From a virus, in the IMG/VR virus record IMGVR_UViG_3300031857_001231, positions 1 through 25,720 of that record: DNA of 25,720 nucleotides; one strand, 5' to 3'. Shown here in pieces: positions 1 to 7,168 of the stretch (position 1 is the stretch's first letter; each line of letters starts with the position of its first letter). The notes beneath the pieces were generated by a model. The model was not told where the DNA came from. It worked only from the letters and a program-made list of their open reading frames with translations, and did not search any database. The translations under genes and the position numbers were made by a program.

Positions 1-150
1 CCACTCGTCGGCCTGCCGGAAATAGGCCTCGAATGCCTCGCGGAGAGAGTGAGAGGTTGCCGGTTCCAGCCCTTCGGGGATTGTCAGGGCGAGCGGTTGC
101 GATTTGCCTTCGGGGGGAAGGACTTCGATGATGTCGGTGTGAGTGTTCAT
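1..150 (-). CDS. Phage protein of unknown function, N-terminal 50 residues only
   Basis: This gene starts with ATG at 150 and runs off the left edge, so only about 50 residues are visible, beginning MNTHTDIIEVLPPEGKSQ and reaching FEAYFRQADEW. It was too short to stand out as an open frame but has a convincing start: a GAGG Shine-Dalgarno-like sequence lies 9 nt upstream, inside a hairpin (154-178). From memory, the leading part (a short segment, then LTIPEGLEP, then SLREAFEAYF) resembles N-termini of phage proteins found in recombination/replication modules, but this is a weak resemblance. It is separated from the tail operon by a terminator and shares an upstream palindromic motif with the SSB gene, so it probably belongs to a separately controlled unit. 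The function cannot be assigned from this fragment. Confidence 0.7.
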   Translation of the reverse strand, partial: MNTHTDIIEVLPPEGKSQPLALTIPEGLEPATSHSLREAFEAYFRQADEW

Positions 151-153
151 AGT

Positions 154-178
154 GTGGTGCCTCGTTTGAGGCGACCAC
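154..178 (-). promoter_or_regulatory. Leader hairpin overlapping the ribosome binding site of the gene at 150
   Basis: On the minus strand GTGGT and GCCTC pair with GAGGC and ACCAC across an AAAC loop, with a single bulged C. This gives about 10 base pairs ending 3 nt before the ATG at 150. The GAGG that would serve as Shine-Dalgarno sequence is in the 3' arm, so the hairpin could hide the ribosome binding site. The pairing is seen directly; the regulatory role is inferred. Confidence 0.45.
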
Positions 179-191
179 AAGAAAAGCATGC

Positions 192-210
192 CTTGCACTT
201 TTGCAAGCTC
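192..210. promoter_or_regulatory. Operator-like palindrome, copy 1
   Basis: CTTGCA and TGCAAG flank a 4-nt spacer (192-207), a perfect 6-bp inverted repeat 42 nt upstream of the start at 150. The 18-bp core TTGCACTTTTGCAAGCTC (193-210) recurs with one mismatch at 12755-12772, upstream of the SSB start. This looks like a binding site for a dimeric regulator. I cannot identify a clear -35/-10 pair beside it. Confidence 0.5.
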
Positions 211-214
211 CACT

Positions 215-241
215 TTGCGTAAAATTGCAGCATCATGCTGC
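215..241 (-). terminator. Rho-independent terminator at the end of the tail operon
   Basis: Twenty bases after the stop codon of the gpD-like gene (ends at 261), the minus strand carries GCAGCA, a TGA loop and TGCTGC (241-227), followed directly by AATTTTAC. A 6-bp GC-rich stem plus a short T-run fits an intrinsic terminator for the late tail transcript. The T-run is short, so termination may be partial. Confidence 0.5.
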
Positions 242-260
242 GATTTGCGGGATTTGACGG

Positions 261-1286
261 TCAAGCACCTTCGCCTGACACGCTCATCGACCATCCGCCA
301 GAGTCGATGCGATGCCTGACGTTCTTGACGAGCCATTCACCGTTCACGCCTTCTCGGAAGCCGGTCAAGTTGACCTTCCCACCGGCAACGATGTCGAGCC
401 GCCCAGGAAGCGTCAGCTCGAAAGAACGTGTGCCGCGAGCGATGCGTTTCGCCGTCGTCTTTGCGATGGCTTCCGCTTCTTCCTCGTTAGATGCCACGGT
501 CGATGGCGTGAACGTGTTCTCGTCGAGCGAAAGCCAATCGGTATCGGAAAACTGCCCAGCGCTTTTTGACTTCGCGATGTCAGCCTCGACGTTCTTGGAC
601 TCGCCGGTCTCGTAGTCGTGGAAGCGAACCTTCACCTTCTTCAATCCCTCGGCTTTTCCGCCGCTCGACACGCGCCAGCTCGTGCATTGCTGCTTTGTGA
701 GCGTGGCAGTCAGTGAGGTGCCGCCTGTGCCTGTGCCCGAGCCTTCTTCGGCAACGACCATTTTGCCCTGGGTAAATTTCAGGAAGCCACCATAGCGCCG
801 CACGAGCCGCAAAAGGAAGTTCGTGTCACTCTCATCGACTTGTTGCGCGTTGGTGATCGTGATGGATGCCAGCGCGGAATCAATCGCCGCTGTGACACCG
901 AGCTTGCTTGCGATGCTTTGCGAGATCTCGCCAAGCGTGGTGTCTTCCCATGACTGCGACTTGCGTGCCGTTGCGCTCTTGCCGCTGGCGTCAACAAAAG
1001 GTGCGGCACTGCCACTCACGGTCAGTTGATCTGGCGGGCCGCTTATTTCAGCCTCGTCGATTGAATAGGTGCCAACCTTCTGGAGCGCTCCGTTGTATCC
1101 AGCAGCAAGTTCGATCTTCGCGCCCTTCTTCGGCACAGCGAGCCGGTTGTCAGCGTCGTGCAACGTGACGGTGAACGAGTCGGATTTTTCTTCAACTCCA
1201 TCTGTCCACTCCATTTGAACAAGCCGCTTCGAGACATCGGAAGTGATGTCCTGGCCGGAAACGAGAAGGCGGAAGGATGGTGTCAC
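261..1286 (-). CDS. D: Phage late control/tail hub protein, P2 gpD family
   Basis: The 341-residue product matches the gpD family by its opening (a region like PSFRLLVSGQDIT), its mid-domain (DESDTNFLLRLVRRYGGFLKFTQGKMVV) and its C-terminal VNGEWLVKNVRHRID stretch. GpD-like proteins form the baseplate hub (gp27-like) that holds the central spike and connects it to the tail tube. Length is close to P2 gpD (387 residues), slightly short. The ATG overlaps the stop of the upstream gpX gene by 4 nt, indicating translational coupling. It is the last gene of the tail operon and is followed by a terminator-like hairpin. The final position after T, U and X matches the P2-type order. Confidence 0.9.
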   Translation of the reverse strand: MTPSFRLLVSGQDITSDVSKRLVQMEWTDGVEEKSDSFTVTLHDADNRLAVPKKGAKIELAAGYNGALQKVGTYSIDEAEISGPPDQLTVSGSAAPFVDASGKSATARKSQSWEDTTLGEISQSIASKLGVTAAIDSALASITITNAQQVDESDTNFLLRLVRRYGGFLKFTQGKMVVAEEGSGTGTGGTSLTATLTKQQCTSWRVSSGGKAEGLKKVKVRFHDYETGESKNVEADIAKSKSAGQFSDTDWLSLDENTFTPSTVASNEEEAEAIAKTTAKRIARGTRSFELTLPGRLDIVAGGKVNLTGFREGVNGEWLVKNVRHRIDSGGWSMSVSGEGA

Positions 1287-1495
1287 GAGAACAGCTGAAT
1301 GCGGTCGGTCGGTTCTGACGTCGGCGCGTCTGGCAACGTGATTGTCAAGCCAGCCGAAAGCACTGGCCCGCTGTCAGCAAGTCCGCGATTGGACTCAAGC
1401 ACAAGTTCAACGAGTCCGTTGTCCTGGCGGCCGTAAAAGCGGTTCACGATCTCATCGAGCACGTCGCCGGTTCGGGTCTGGTAGGTTGCTGCCAT
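1283..1495 (-). CDS. X: Tail protein X, LysM-like
   Basis: A 70-residue protein that starts MAATYQTRTGDVLDEIVNRFYG and contains the gpX/LysM pattern: a TRTGDVLDEI helix, then NGLVELVLESNRGLAD, then LTITLPD. The P2 gpX family has the same size and fold and acts in the baseplate hub. It sits between the U and D genes with a 3-nt gap upstream and a 4-nt overlap downstream, which is its usual place in P2-like tails. Assignment is secure by both sequence pattern and context. Confidence 0.9.
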   Translation of the reverse strand: MAATYQTRTGDVLDEIVNRFYGRQDNGLVELVLESNRGLADSGPVLSAGLTITLPDAPTSEPTDRIQLFS

Positions 1496-1498
1496 AGG

Positions 1499-1936
1499 TC
1501 ATCCAAAAAGTTGAGCGATGCGACTGACGTTGCCAAGCGCGGAGCCGATGGCGCTCATCATGTCGCCGTATTTTTTGAGCTGTAGATTGAACGTCATTCG
1601 GCGCGGCGTGCCGTCCACAAAATGAATGTCTTCACCCTGTTCGATGCTTTCGATAACCCACAGCCCCATGAACAGGCCTTGGCCCGACACGAGCGGCAGT
1701 GGCTTGCCCAGGTCGCCAAGCAATCGCAGTACTTCGAGGCTGCTGCGGTCGCCAGTGAGTTCTGGGCAAAGCATGCCCGAGAGCGTGATTTTCTCCGCCG
1801 CCTTGCCGGTGAATTGCAGCGCAGGCGTAGCGCCGATGAGCTGTTGTTCCGGCCAGTTCCACCCGGTTTGTCGTGTGAGGTTTTGATACGGGACGGTGTC
1901 CAGCATGAAGGGGAAGCCCCCGAGCATCATCATCAT
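1499..1936 (-). CDS. U: Tail protein U, P2 gpU family
   Basis: A 145-residue protein with the gpU signature: LGGFPFMLDTVPYQNLTRQTGWNW at the N-terminus, an ATPALQFTGKAAEKITLSG segment, and RRMTFNLQLKKYGD near the C-terminus. GpU-like proteins act in tail assembly and baseplate completion of P2-type contractile tails. The start is a run of four ATG codons (1936-1925). The first overlaps the stop of the tape measure gene by 4 nt; any of the four could be used and would change only the extreme N-terminus. Neighbours T (upstream) and X, D (downstream) confirm the assignment. Confidence 0.9.
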   Translation of the reverse strand: MMMMLGGFPFMLDTVPYQNLTRQTGWNWPEQQLIGATPALQFTGKAAEKITLSGMLCPELTGDRSSLEVLRLLGDLGKPLPLVSGQGLFMGLWVIESIEQGEDIHFVDGTPRRMTFNLQLKKYGDMMSAIGSALGNVSRIAQLFG

Positions 1937-3816
1937 GGCGAGGAAGGTTGTGGAATGACACCGAACGCGGCCATGTCGTAGAGGTCGCGGCTTTGCAGCT
2001 TCGACTTGACGGCCTGCCCGATGCCGTTGGCGTCGGTGCCAGGCGGAACGGTGACGTTGATTTGAAAATCCTGTTTGACGTTGTTGTTCATCGTCGCGCC
2101 GCTCTTACCTGACGCTGGCATGTTCGCAGGAGGCAAAAGCAGTTCAGCACCCGGTGATGTCGACTTCGGAATATTCGGCGACATTGAAGGAAGCATGCCA
2201 TTGCGAGACAACTGCACATTGCTGTCACGAGCTTGTAAACTTTGCTGGGTCGTATCATTCAGCGAGCCGAATAACTTGCCGACAGATGAGTTGCTGGCCC
2301 AATCAGTGAAGCCTTGCCACAGCTCTTTCAGGTCGTTGATCGCCTCGGAAATCGGAATATAGACATTAGTGCGGAACCATGCGGATACGGAATCCCAGTT
2401 GCTGTAAATCGCAACGGCTGCTGCGCCTATCGCAACAGCCAGCAAGCCCCACGGGCCTGTCAAAGCGCCGACTGCGCTGCCCATAGTCCAGAGCGAAGTG
2501 CTAAGTTGCACGACGCCAGCGATGACTGGCGCAAAGTTCAACGCGACAAGGCCAGCGCCGAGATTGCCCCAGCCGCCAACAGCCTGAGCCACCCATGAAA
2601 CCATGCTGGTGATTTGTGTGACGACTTGACCAATGTTGGATACAAGCGCAGGCAGCTGATTAGTGACAAAGGAACCGATGGCCGGTGCCAAGTTTTCCAT
2701 GAAACTTTTTCCGGCCTCTTGAATCCATGCGGTGAGCATGGGTCCGTGCTGAGTAATGATCTGCCCGAGCTGACCCATTAAATCCGTGAACACTGGAAGC
2801 AGCGGCGCGAGTGCCTGATTTCTGAATCCTTCGAGCCTGAGCTTGAACTGATTAAACGCGGCGTCGGCTTTGTTGACGGCGTCATTTGTGTCATCGCTCA
2901 GGATGTAGCCGGTCGCTTTTGCCTCATCATAAATTCCTTTCAGTCCAGCGGCTCCCGCTTTAAGCACTGGCAACAGCTTGTAGCCAGACTTGCCAAAGAT
3001 CTCGTTGGCGAGCGCTGTCTTGTTAACCGTGTCCGGCAGTCGCGCAAACGCCTCGGTGATGTGCGTGAGCTGCTGCTCCGGCTTCATCTTTTTCAGCTTT
3101 GAATAACTGACGCCAAGAGCCGCAAACGATTCTTTTGTGCCGTCGCTGCCTTCTGAAATCTTGCTTTGCAGCTTGGACAAGATCGAGCCGAGTTTCTCGG
3201 ATTCGATGCCGACCGTGCCAGCGGCAAACTGCCAAGTTTGGAGCGCCTTGGTGGACATGTTCAAGCCCTCGGCTTGATCTGCCAACGCGTCACCCTGGTC
3301 AATAAATTCGGCTGTCAGATAACCAACGCCAGCGATTGAGCCACCGATCACGCCAGCGGCAACGCCCAAGCGCGTGAATGCGCCGCCGAGTTTTTCTTTT
3401 AGCCCACCGACAGCATCGCTGACACCTTTTGCGCTTGTCTTCAGTTTTGCAAAGGCATCGCCCACGCGGTTGAGTCGGCCAAGCTCTTGCTGCGTCCTGC
3501 CGATGCTTTGCGCCAGCCGAGCCTGTTCTTGTGTGAGCTGTGACGTGTCCACTCCGGCAGCTTGCAGAGATGCCGAGAGCTTCTCGATCTGCGCCGAATA
3601 GCGGGCAACAGCAGCCGTGTTGCCCTTTCCCTGGGCATCAGTAAGCCGCGATTGTGCAGATTGCAGGCGTCCGATGTCAGCCGATTGGCGCTTGAGCTTT
3701 GACAGGCTAGCCCCGAGGTCATTGACCTTGCGAGAGATGCCACCGAACACACTGCCGACCGACGACGACATTGCCGCGCCGATCTGGACTGTTGCTGAGA
3801 TGTTGCGATTAGCCAT
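1933..3816 (-). CDS. T: Tail tape measure protein, P2 gpT-like
   Basis: A 627-residue protein that sets tail length and occupies the tail lumen. The N-terminal 120 residues are heptad-rich with Gln/Ala/Ser/Lys helices (NDLGASLSKLKRQSADIGRL and similar). A TP901-type tape measure core follows (LTAEFIDQGDALADQAEGLNMSTKALQTWQFAAG, then NEIFGKSGYKLLPVLKAG). A hydrophobic stretch near residues 425-475 includes GPWGLLAVAIGAAAVAIYSNWDSV, typical of this family. It is shorter than P2 gpT (815 residues), implying a somewhat shorter tail if the usual length relation holds. The ATG overlaps the E' stop codon by 8 nt, as expected when the E/E' chaperones precede the tape measure gene. Confidence 0.92.
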   Translation of the reverse strand: MANRNISATVQIGAAMSSSVGSVFGGISRKVNDLGASLSKLKRQSADIGRLQSAQSRLTDAQGKGNTAAVARYSAQIEKLSASLQAAGVDTSQLTQEQARLAQSIGRTQQELGRLNRVGDAFAKLKTSAKGVSDAVGGLKEKLGGAFTRLGVAAGVIGGSIAGVGYLTAEFIDQGDALADQAEGLNMSTKALQTWQFAAGTVGIESEKLGSILSKLQSKISEGSDGTKESFAALGVSYSKLKKMKPEQQLTHITEAFARLPDTVNKTALANEIFGKSGYKLLPVLKAGAAGLKGIYDEAKATGYILSDDTNDAVNKADAAFNQFKLRLEGFRNQALAPLLPVFTDLMGQLGQIITQHGPMLTAWIQEAGKSFMENLAPAIGSFVTNQLPALVSNIGQVVTQITSMVSWVAQAVGGWGNLGAGLVALNFAPVIAGVVQLSTSLWTMGSAVGALTGPWGLLAVAIGAAAVAIYSNWDSVSAWFRTNVYIPISEAINDLKELWQGFTDWASNSSVGKLFGSLNDTTQQSLQARDSNVQLSRNGMLPSMSPNIPKSTSPGAELLLPPANMPASGKSGATMNNNVKQDFQINVTVPPGTDANGIGQAVKSKLQSRDLYDMAAFGVIPQPSSP

Positions 3817-4182
3817 GCTTCGGTTTTGGAATGAGCGTCACCCATTCCAAGAACTCGTCATGGGGCAGCTCGTCAATTTCGGAAAGAGGCCAACCGGTGT
3901 AGTTGGCTAGAAAAAGAACGCAGCGTTTCAGGTCGTCTTTTTCTTGCCACTGAAACCCGAAAGCGCGTCTTGCAGCTTAACATAGTCGGCAAGGTCGAGC
4001 GACTCGATGGTGTCCGGTGTGAGCTGCGACAGGTTCGCCAGGAGCGTGATCTCAGCTTCTGCGCCATCGCGTCCGCCAGCGCTGGCGACACGCATGTCTT
4101 TCACGGTCGGGCGGCGTAGCTCGATCTCGTTTAGAGTCGCGCCGTCGGCTTTGACAGGGTAATCGAGTTTGATGCGTGGCAT
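3809..4182 (-). CDS. E': Frameshifted tail assembly chaperone E+E'
   Basis: A -1 shift near the end of gene E opens a second frame that runs from about 3936 to a TAA at 3809. Its translation, DDLKRCVLFLANYTGWPLSEIDELP then HDEFLEWVTLIPKPKHG, carries the WPLSEIDEL-type motif characteristic of P2 E' products. The joined product would be about 124 residues, against 142 in P2. In P2, E and E+E' are made in an unequal ratio and chaperone the tape measure protein during tail assembly. The E' frame lacks a good start of its own, and it overlaps the T start by 8 nt. The reading frame is seen directly; the frameshift itself is inferred by analogy. Confidence 0.8.
3928..4182 (-). CDS. E: Tail assembly chaperone E (P2 gpE family)
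   Basis: An 84-residue protein opening MPRIKLDYPVKADGATLNEI with the family pattern IELRRPTVKDMRVA. That is followed by a helical segment ending in YVKLQDALSGFSGKKKTT. This is the short, non-frameshifted product of the E/E' pair and assists assembly of the tape measure and tube. It lies immediately after the tube gene (3-nt gap) and before the tape measure gene, the canonical place. The last codons include AAG AAA AAG, the slippery stretch that leads into the E' frame. Confidence 0.9.
   Translation of the reverse strand: MPRIKLDYPVKADGATLNEIELRRPTVKDMRVASAGGRDGAEAEITLLANLSQLTPDTIESLDLADYVKLQDALSGFSGKKKTT
3937..3943 (-). promoter_or_regulatory. Slippery heptamer for -1 programmed frameshifting
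   Basis: The minus strand reads G AAA AAG in the zero frame of gene E, five codons from and including the TGA stop's neighbourhood. It closely resembles the strong A AAA AAG site of dnaX. A one-base backward slip links the E frame to the E' frame, whose protein is recognisable. Efficiency cannot be judged from sequence; the first base is G rather than A, which weakens re-pairing of the P-site tRNA. Confidence 0.65.
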
Positions 4183-4185
4183 GGC

Positions 4186-4695
4186 TTAGATTCCGATTGC
4201 GGCACGTTGAGCGGCGAGACGATCAACGCCATTCACGATGCGTTTCATGTTCAGAACGTCGATGTCGTGAAGGCGCACGCCATCGATGTCATAGGCGAAC
4301 TCGCGAATGTCCATCGTCAGAGAAACGCCAGCCTTTGCGCCAGCCGTGACAGCATCCCATTCAACGCTGCGGATCGTGCCGCGCTGCGTGAATACCTCGG
4401 CTTTCACTGTGCCGTCGAGGTCTTCGAGAGCGCCACGAACAATCAGGCTGAACGTCTGGCCTTGGCCTACGCCCCACAGGCGAAGAGCCTCGGCGGCAAT
4501 CTTCGACAGCTTGAAGGTTGCCTCCATCTTCTCTTGCCCCATGTCGAGCGCGACACTGGTGTCCATGCCGCCAGCGCGGAAGTCCTCAACCTGGACGGCG
4601 AGAGTTGGAGCCTGGTATTCCTCGACATTCCCGGCGAAGCCGAAACCATCGAGGAACAGGTTGAAGTTTTTACGGATTTGAGCAGCGGCAGCCAT
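4186..4695 (-). CDS. FII: Major tail tube protein, P2 FII family
   Basis: A 169-residue protein of the contractile-tail tube family: an N-terminal segment KNFNLFLDGFGFAGNVEEYQAPTLAVQVEDFRAGGMD, then MEATFKLSKIAAEALRLWG and a C-terminal IDVLNMKRIVNGVDRLAAQRAAIGI. The last motif, with an Asn-Val-Asp-hydrophobic pattern, is typical of P2 FII and related tubes. It forms stacked hexamer rings inside the sheath. It follows the sheath gene by 28 nt, a longer gap than elsewhere in this operon, and precedes E. Length equals the family norm (P2 FII 172 residues). Confidence 0.92.
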   Translation of the reverse strand: MAAAAQIRKNFNLFLDGFGFAGNVEEYQAPTLAVQVEDFRAGGMDTSVALDMGQEKMEATFKLSKIAAEALRLWGVGQGQTFSLIVRGALEDLDGTVKAEVFTQRGTIRSVEWDAVTAGAKAGVSLTMDIREFAYDIDGVRLHDIDVLNMKRIVNGVDRLAAQRAAIGI

Positions 4696-4723
4696 GATCG
4701 TTCAAGTGATGAGGGTTGAGGAA

Positions 4724-6163
4724 TTAAGCGAGGATCTCGGTGATGTAGTCGTTCACCAGGATCGAACGGAAGATCACGTTCTCGGCTGGGTAAGGCGGGG
4801 TGAACTCGAAATTGAAGTAAACTTTGCCCTGCGAGATGTTTGCCGGGCTGTTGAGGTCCGGGTCAGGCCAGCACTTGCCGCCGAGCACGGCCCCGAGATT
4901 CGTCAGCGTCTTGAGGTAAGCGTTCACGCTCTCGGTGACGTCTTCGAGGTAGGTGCGCGAGATGTTGCGGTCAACGGCCCACAGGTGAGCGCGAAGGATC
5001 GAATCGTTGATGAGGTCAGCAGTGCGACGAACGGAGATGAACGCGAACTTCGGATCGGCGCTGGTCGTGCGATTACCCCACAGGCGATTTCCGTTCTGCT
5101 TGATGATGGTCGTGATGTTCGCCTCGTTCAGCAGGTTTGCTGGGCTGGTCGGATCTCCAAGGCGGAAGCCAACAGCGCGAGACGTGCCGGTGAAGCCGAG
5201 GATTTCAAGGTTCGAAGGAGACCACCAGAAGCCGCGCTCATAATCGGACTTCGCGGTTGCTCCTGCCCATGCGGCGGATGGCGCATGATCGACGCCGTCC
5301 TTCACGAGCCACGGGTCGATGATGGCGAGGCGGTCAGAACCGAACTGTGTAGCGTAGTTGATCGCGTCGGCGTCGCCGGTGTTCGGACCATCGGCAAAAG
5401 CGAAGGCGCGGAGCTTGTTGGCGCTGCTGATAAGAGCGTCGGCCACAGTCTTCTCATACGAGAACTCAGGCGCGATGAGGATGCGCGGCACGAGGCCGGT
5501 CACGCTCTCGCTGTCGAGCAGCATCTCAATGCCAGCGATGATGTTTGCCTTCGTGACTTCGGCATCGGCGTCAGCCTCCACGCGAACGACCACGATGACG
5601 GCTCCGACTTGATCGAGAATGTCGTCGAGCGCGGAAGGGATGGTGCCAGTCAAACCAGCGCGGGCAGCTTCGGCGCGGGAAGACGCCACGCGGTAAGGTG
5701 TGTCGAGCGGGAAGGACTCATCGAGGCCACCTTGCAAGCGAACGGTCGCGGAAGGTGTGACAACGCCAGAGCCACCGCTGGTCACGTCCACAAGTGCAGC
5801 GATTGCGGTGTTTGCGTCCAGTGCGGTCTTGATCGTTGCGGGCGTGCTGGTGATCTGACCCGATACGCCGGTAGCAAGATTGACCGTGATGGCCTTGTCA
5901 CTCAGAGAGACGGACAAGGCGGCAGAGTTTGCGCCAGGATTACGCAGTCGGACGGAAATCGCGTTGCCTGCGATGCCTCCGGTGGCTGCGGTTATCGTCA
6001 GAGCGCTCGTGCCTGTGCCCAGTGTAACACTGGCGGCGACATCAGATTCAGCATCAGGCGCGGTGCCGACGAGGCCGATGATGGCGCTGTTTACGGTGCG
6101 GATGGGGCGTGGGCCATCCGTGATTTCGACAACTTGGACGCCATGAAGGAATTGCTCGGGCAT
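4724..6163 (-). CDS. FI: Contractile tail sheath protein, P2 FI family
   Basis: A 479-residue sheath protein. The opening MPEQFLHGVQVVEITDGPRPI and the segment NSAIIGLVGTAPDAE are typical. The C-terminal domain has the family's strongest motifs: GFRLGDPTSPANLLNEANITTII then NGNRLWGNRT, FISVRRTADLINDSI, and NFEFTPPYPAENVIFRSILVNDYI. It is longer than P2 FI (396 residues). The extra length falls around residues 35-130 (a Ser/Thr/Ala-rich segment with repeats like TGTSALTITAATGG), probably an extra domain displayed on the sheath surface. A 19-bp motif shared with three other places lies 29 nt upstream of the ATG (6193-6214). Confidence 0.93.
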   Translation of the reverse strand: MPEQFLHGVQVVEITDGPRPIRTVNSAIIGLVGTAPDAESDVAASVTLGTGTSALTITAATGGIAGNAISVRLRNPGANSAALSVSLSDKAITVNLATGVSGQITSTPATIKTALDANTAIAALVDVTSGGSGVVTPSATVRLQGGLDESFPLDTPYRVASSRAEAARAGLTGTIPSALDDILDQVGAVIVVVRVEADADAEVTKANIIAGIEMLLDSESVTGLVPRILIAPEFSYEKTVADALISSANKLRAFAFADGPNTGDADAINYATQFGSDRLAIIDPWLVKDGVDHAPSAAWAGATAKSDYERGFWWSPSNLEILGFTGTSRAVGFRLGDPTSPANLLNEANITTIIKQNGNRLWGNRTTSADPKFAFISVRRTADLINDSILRAHLWAVDRNISRTYLEDVTESVNAYLKTLTNLGAVLGGKCWPDPDLNSPANISQGKVYFNFEFTPPYPAENVIFRSILVNDYITEILA

Positions 6164-6192
6164 GATGTGATTTTAGAAGGTGGGTTTCGAGT

Positions 6193-6214
6193 GTCTTGTG
6201 CGGTTGGTTCCGGT
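6193..6214 (-). repeat. Interspersed motif copy 1, upstream of the sheath gene
   Basis: On the minus strand this reads through the core GGAACCAACCGCACAAGAC. It is identical over 22 bases to the copy at 10465-10486. It lies in the 50-nt gap between the collar-domain gene and the sheath gene and ends 29 nt before the sheath ATG. A TAAAAT box lies between motif and start here but not at the other copies. Promoter or 5'-leader element is the likeliest reading. Confidence 0.6.
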
Positions 6215-6819
6215 TACGTTTTGACAATCCAATTAAGCGCCATCGAGGGCTGCATGTTGTTGTGGGCAGTGCCTCCGCCTGTGCCGCCGACCTGCTGGCC
6301 TAGCGTTGCTGACGGCGTTCCTGTAAAGGCCGTTTGGTTGGCGTTTGAGACCGTACTGATCATGATGCCGCCAGTAATTGATGACGGTGCGGTCGCCTGA
6401 GCAAACGAAGACGTTCGGAACGGGTGGCCATGTAGCGGCATTTGCGCCTCGGTGAGCATATGATCCTCGGCTCCTACCTTTGCTCCATGCGTGCGTGCTG
6501 TAAGACCTGAGCCGGTGCCCGTGCCGATGATTGACCTGCCGCGCATGTCCGGCAAAGTAATCGTCTTGTTGGCCGTCCAGTCTGCCGAGGCTGATTCGCC
6601 TCGACCTCCTGATACCGGAGCGTCGGTGTTAGTCAGCGAGTTCCACAGCGCAACAAACAGCTCCTTGAAGTCAGCGCTGGCACGCGTTGCGGCGCTGGAG
6701 GCGCTGCCTAAGGTGTCACCGTTGAACATCAGCCAGCCGGTCGGCGCTGCGGTCAAGATCGTGGCAATGACTGTGCCTGTCATGCCTTCGGAGAGTTGGA
6801 GTGTTCGACGTTTGCTCAT
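6214..6819 (-). CDS. Tail collar-domain protein
   Basis: A 201-residue protein of the phage collar/receptor-tip class. It carries PTGWLMFNGDTLG near the N-terminus, then LPDMRGRSIIGTGTGSGLTARTHGAKVGAEDHMLTEAQMPLHGHPF, and ends in AHNNMQPSMALNWIVKT. The HGHPF motif and the AHNNMQPS...W ending are characteristic. These domains form trimeric fibre tips or sit in the fibre shaft. Its C-terminal half has the same architecture as the end of the longer fibre protein at 7378-8667, suggesting duplication. The lysis genes lie between the two. It probably contributes to host adsorption or baseplate decoration. Confidence 0.8.
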   Translation of the reverse strand: MSKRRTLQLSEGMTGTVIATILTAAPTGWLMFNGDTLGSASSAATRASADFKELFVALWNSLTNTDAPVSGGRGESASADWTANKTITLPDMRGRSIIGTGTGSGLTARTHGAKVGAEDHMLTEAQMPLHGHPFRTSSFAQATAPSSITGGIMISTVSNANQTAFTGTPSATLGQQVGGTGGGTAHNNMQPSMALNWIVKT

Positions 6820-6822
6820 AAA

Positions 6823-7065
6823 TCATTTTTGGGTCAGTCCTTCATAGACGCGGGCCATGTATTCAGCGTGCGAGTGCCAGATTTCATCGACCTGTGGAAC
6901 GTATGTTCCGTGAATCGTTTCGACCTTCATCCCGGCTTTCAGGTGCAGCGACGATGGCGAGTAAAGCCGCATGGTGCTTTCGGGCGTTGGCGAGTTTGAC
7001 GCGCAAGCGGTCAAGGCGAGGCCGCTCATCAGGACGAGCGCGAGCTTCGAGTTCAATGATTTCAT
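6823..7065 (-). CDS. Outer-membrane spanin-like lipoprotein (Rz1-like)
   Basis: An 80-residue protein with a lipoprotein signal peptide: MKSLNSK basic end, hydrophobic LALVLMSGLAL, then lipobox LTAC with Cys at residue 21. The mature part is short and polar and ends PQVDEIWHSHAEYMARVYEGLTQK. Such a lipoprotein overlapping the 3' part of a gene for a membrane-anchored coiled-coil protein is the hallmark of an o-spanin. With the i-spanin it would fuse inner and outer membranes at the last step of lysis. It overlaps the upstream frame (6884-7168) by 182 nt in a different reading frame. The mature part is not notably proline-rich, unlike lambda Rz1. Confidence 0.75.
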   Translation of the reverse strand: MKSLNSKLALVLMSGLALTACASNSPTPESTMRLYSPSSLHLKAGMKVETIHGTYVPQVDEIWHSHAEYMARVYEGLTQK

Positions 7066-7168
7066 CGGTCAGCTTTTCGAGTTCTTCGGACTGCCGCCAC
7101 GCCAGCCACAAGGGGAACGCCCGCAAGGCTGCCGTAGCAGCGGTGATGAATGCGGCAATCGTGCCCAT
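6884..7168 (-). CDS. Inner-membrane spanin candidate (Rz-like)
   Basis: A 94-residue protein with an N-terminal hydrophobic segment (MGTIAAFITAATAALRAFPLWLAW, about residues 1-24). A charged heptad-patterned helix follows (residues 26-65, EELEKLTDEIIELEARARPDERPRLDRLRVKLANARKHH split here by eye). One membrane anchor plus a periplasmic coiled coil is the i-spanin architecture. The ATG shares one base with the TGA of the small membrane protein upstream (TGATG), and the lipoprotein gene is embedded in its 3' part. The sequence alone would not prove the role; the overlap with a lipoprotein does most of the work. Confidence 0.65.
   Translation of the reverse strand: MGTIAAFITAATAALRAFPLWLAWRQSEELEKLTDEIIELEARARPDERPRLDRLRVKLANARKHHAALLAIVAAPESRDEGRNDSRNIRSTGR

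Noticed and set aside
3873-4091. 72-residue minus-strand frame overlapping gene E in the +1 frame
   Set aside because: Its translation is Ser/Arg-rich without family pattern; the -1 frame carries the recognisable E' sequence instead.
4694-6400. 568-residue open frame on the plus strand
   Set aside because: It lies opposite the tail sheath gene and the end of the collar gene; its protein has Arg/Gly/Val-rich composition typical of an antisense shadow and no recognisable domain.
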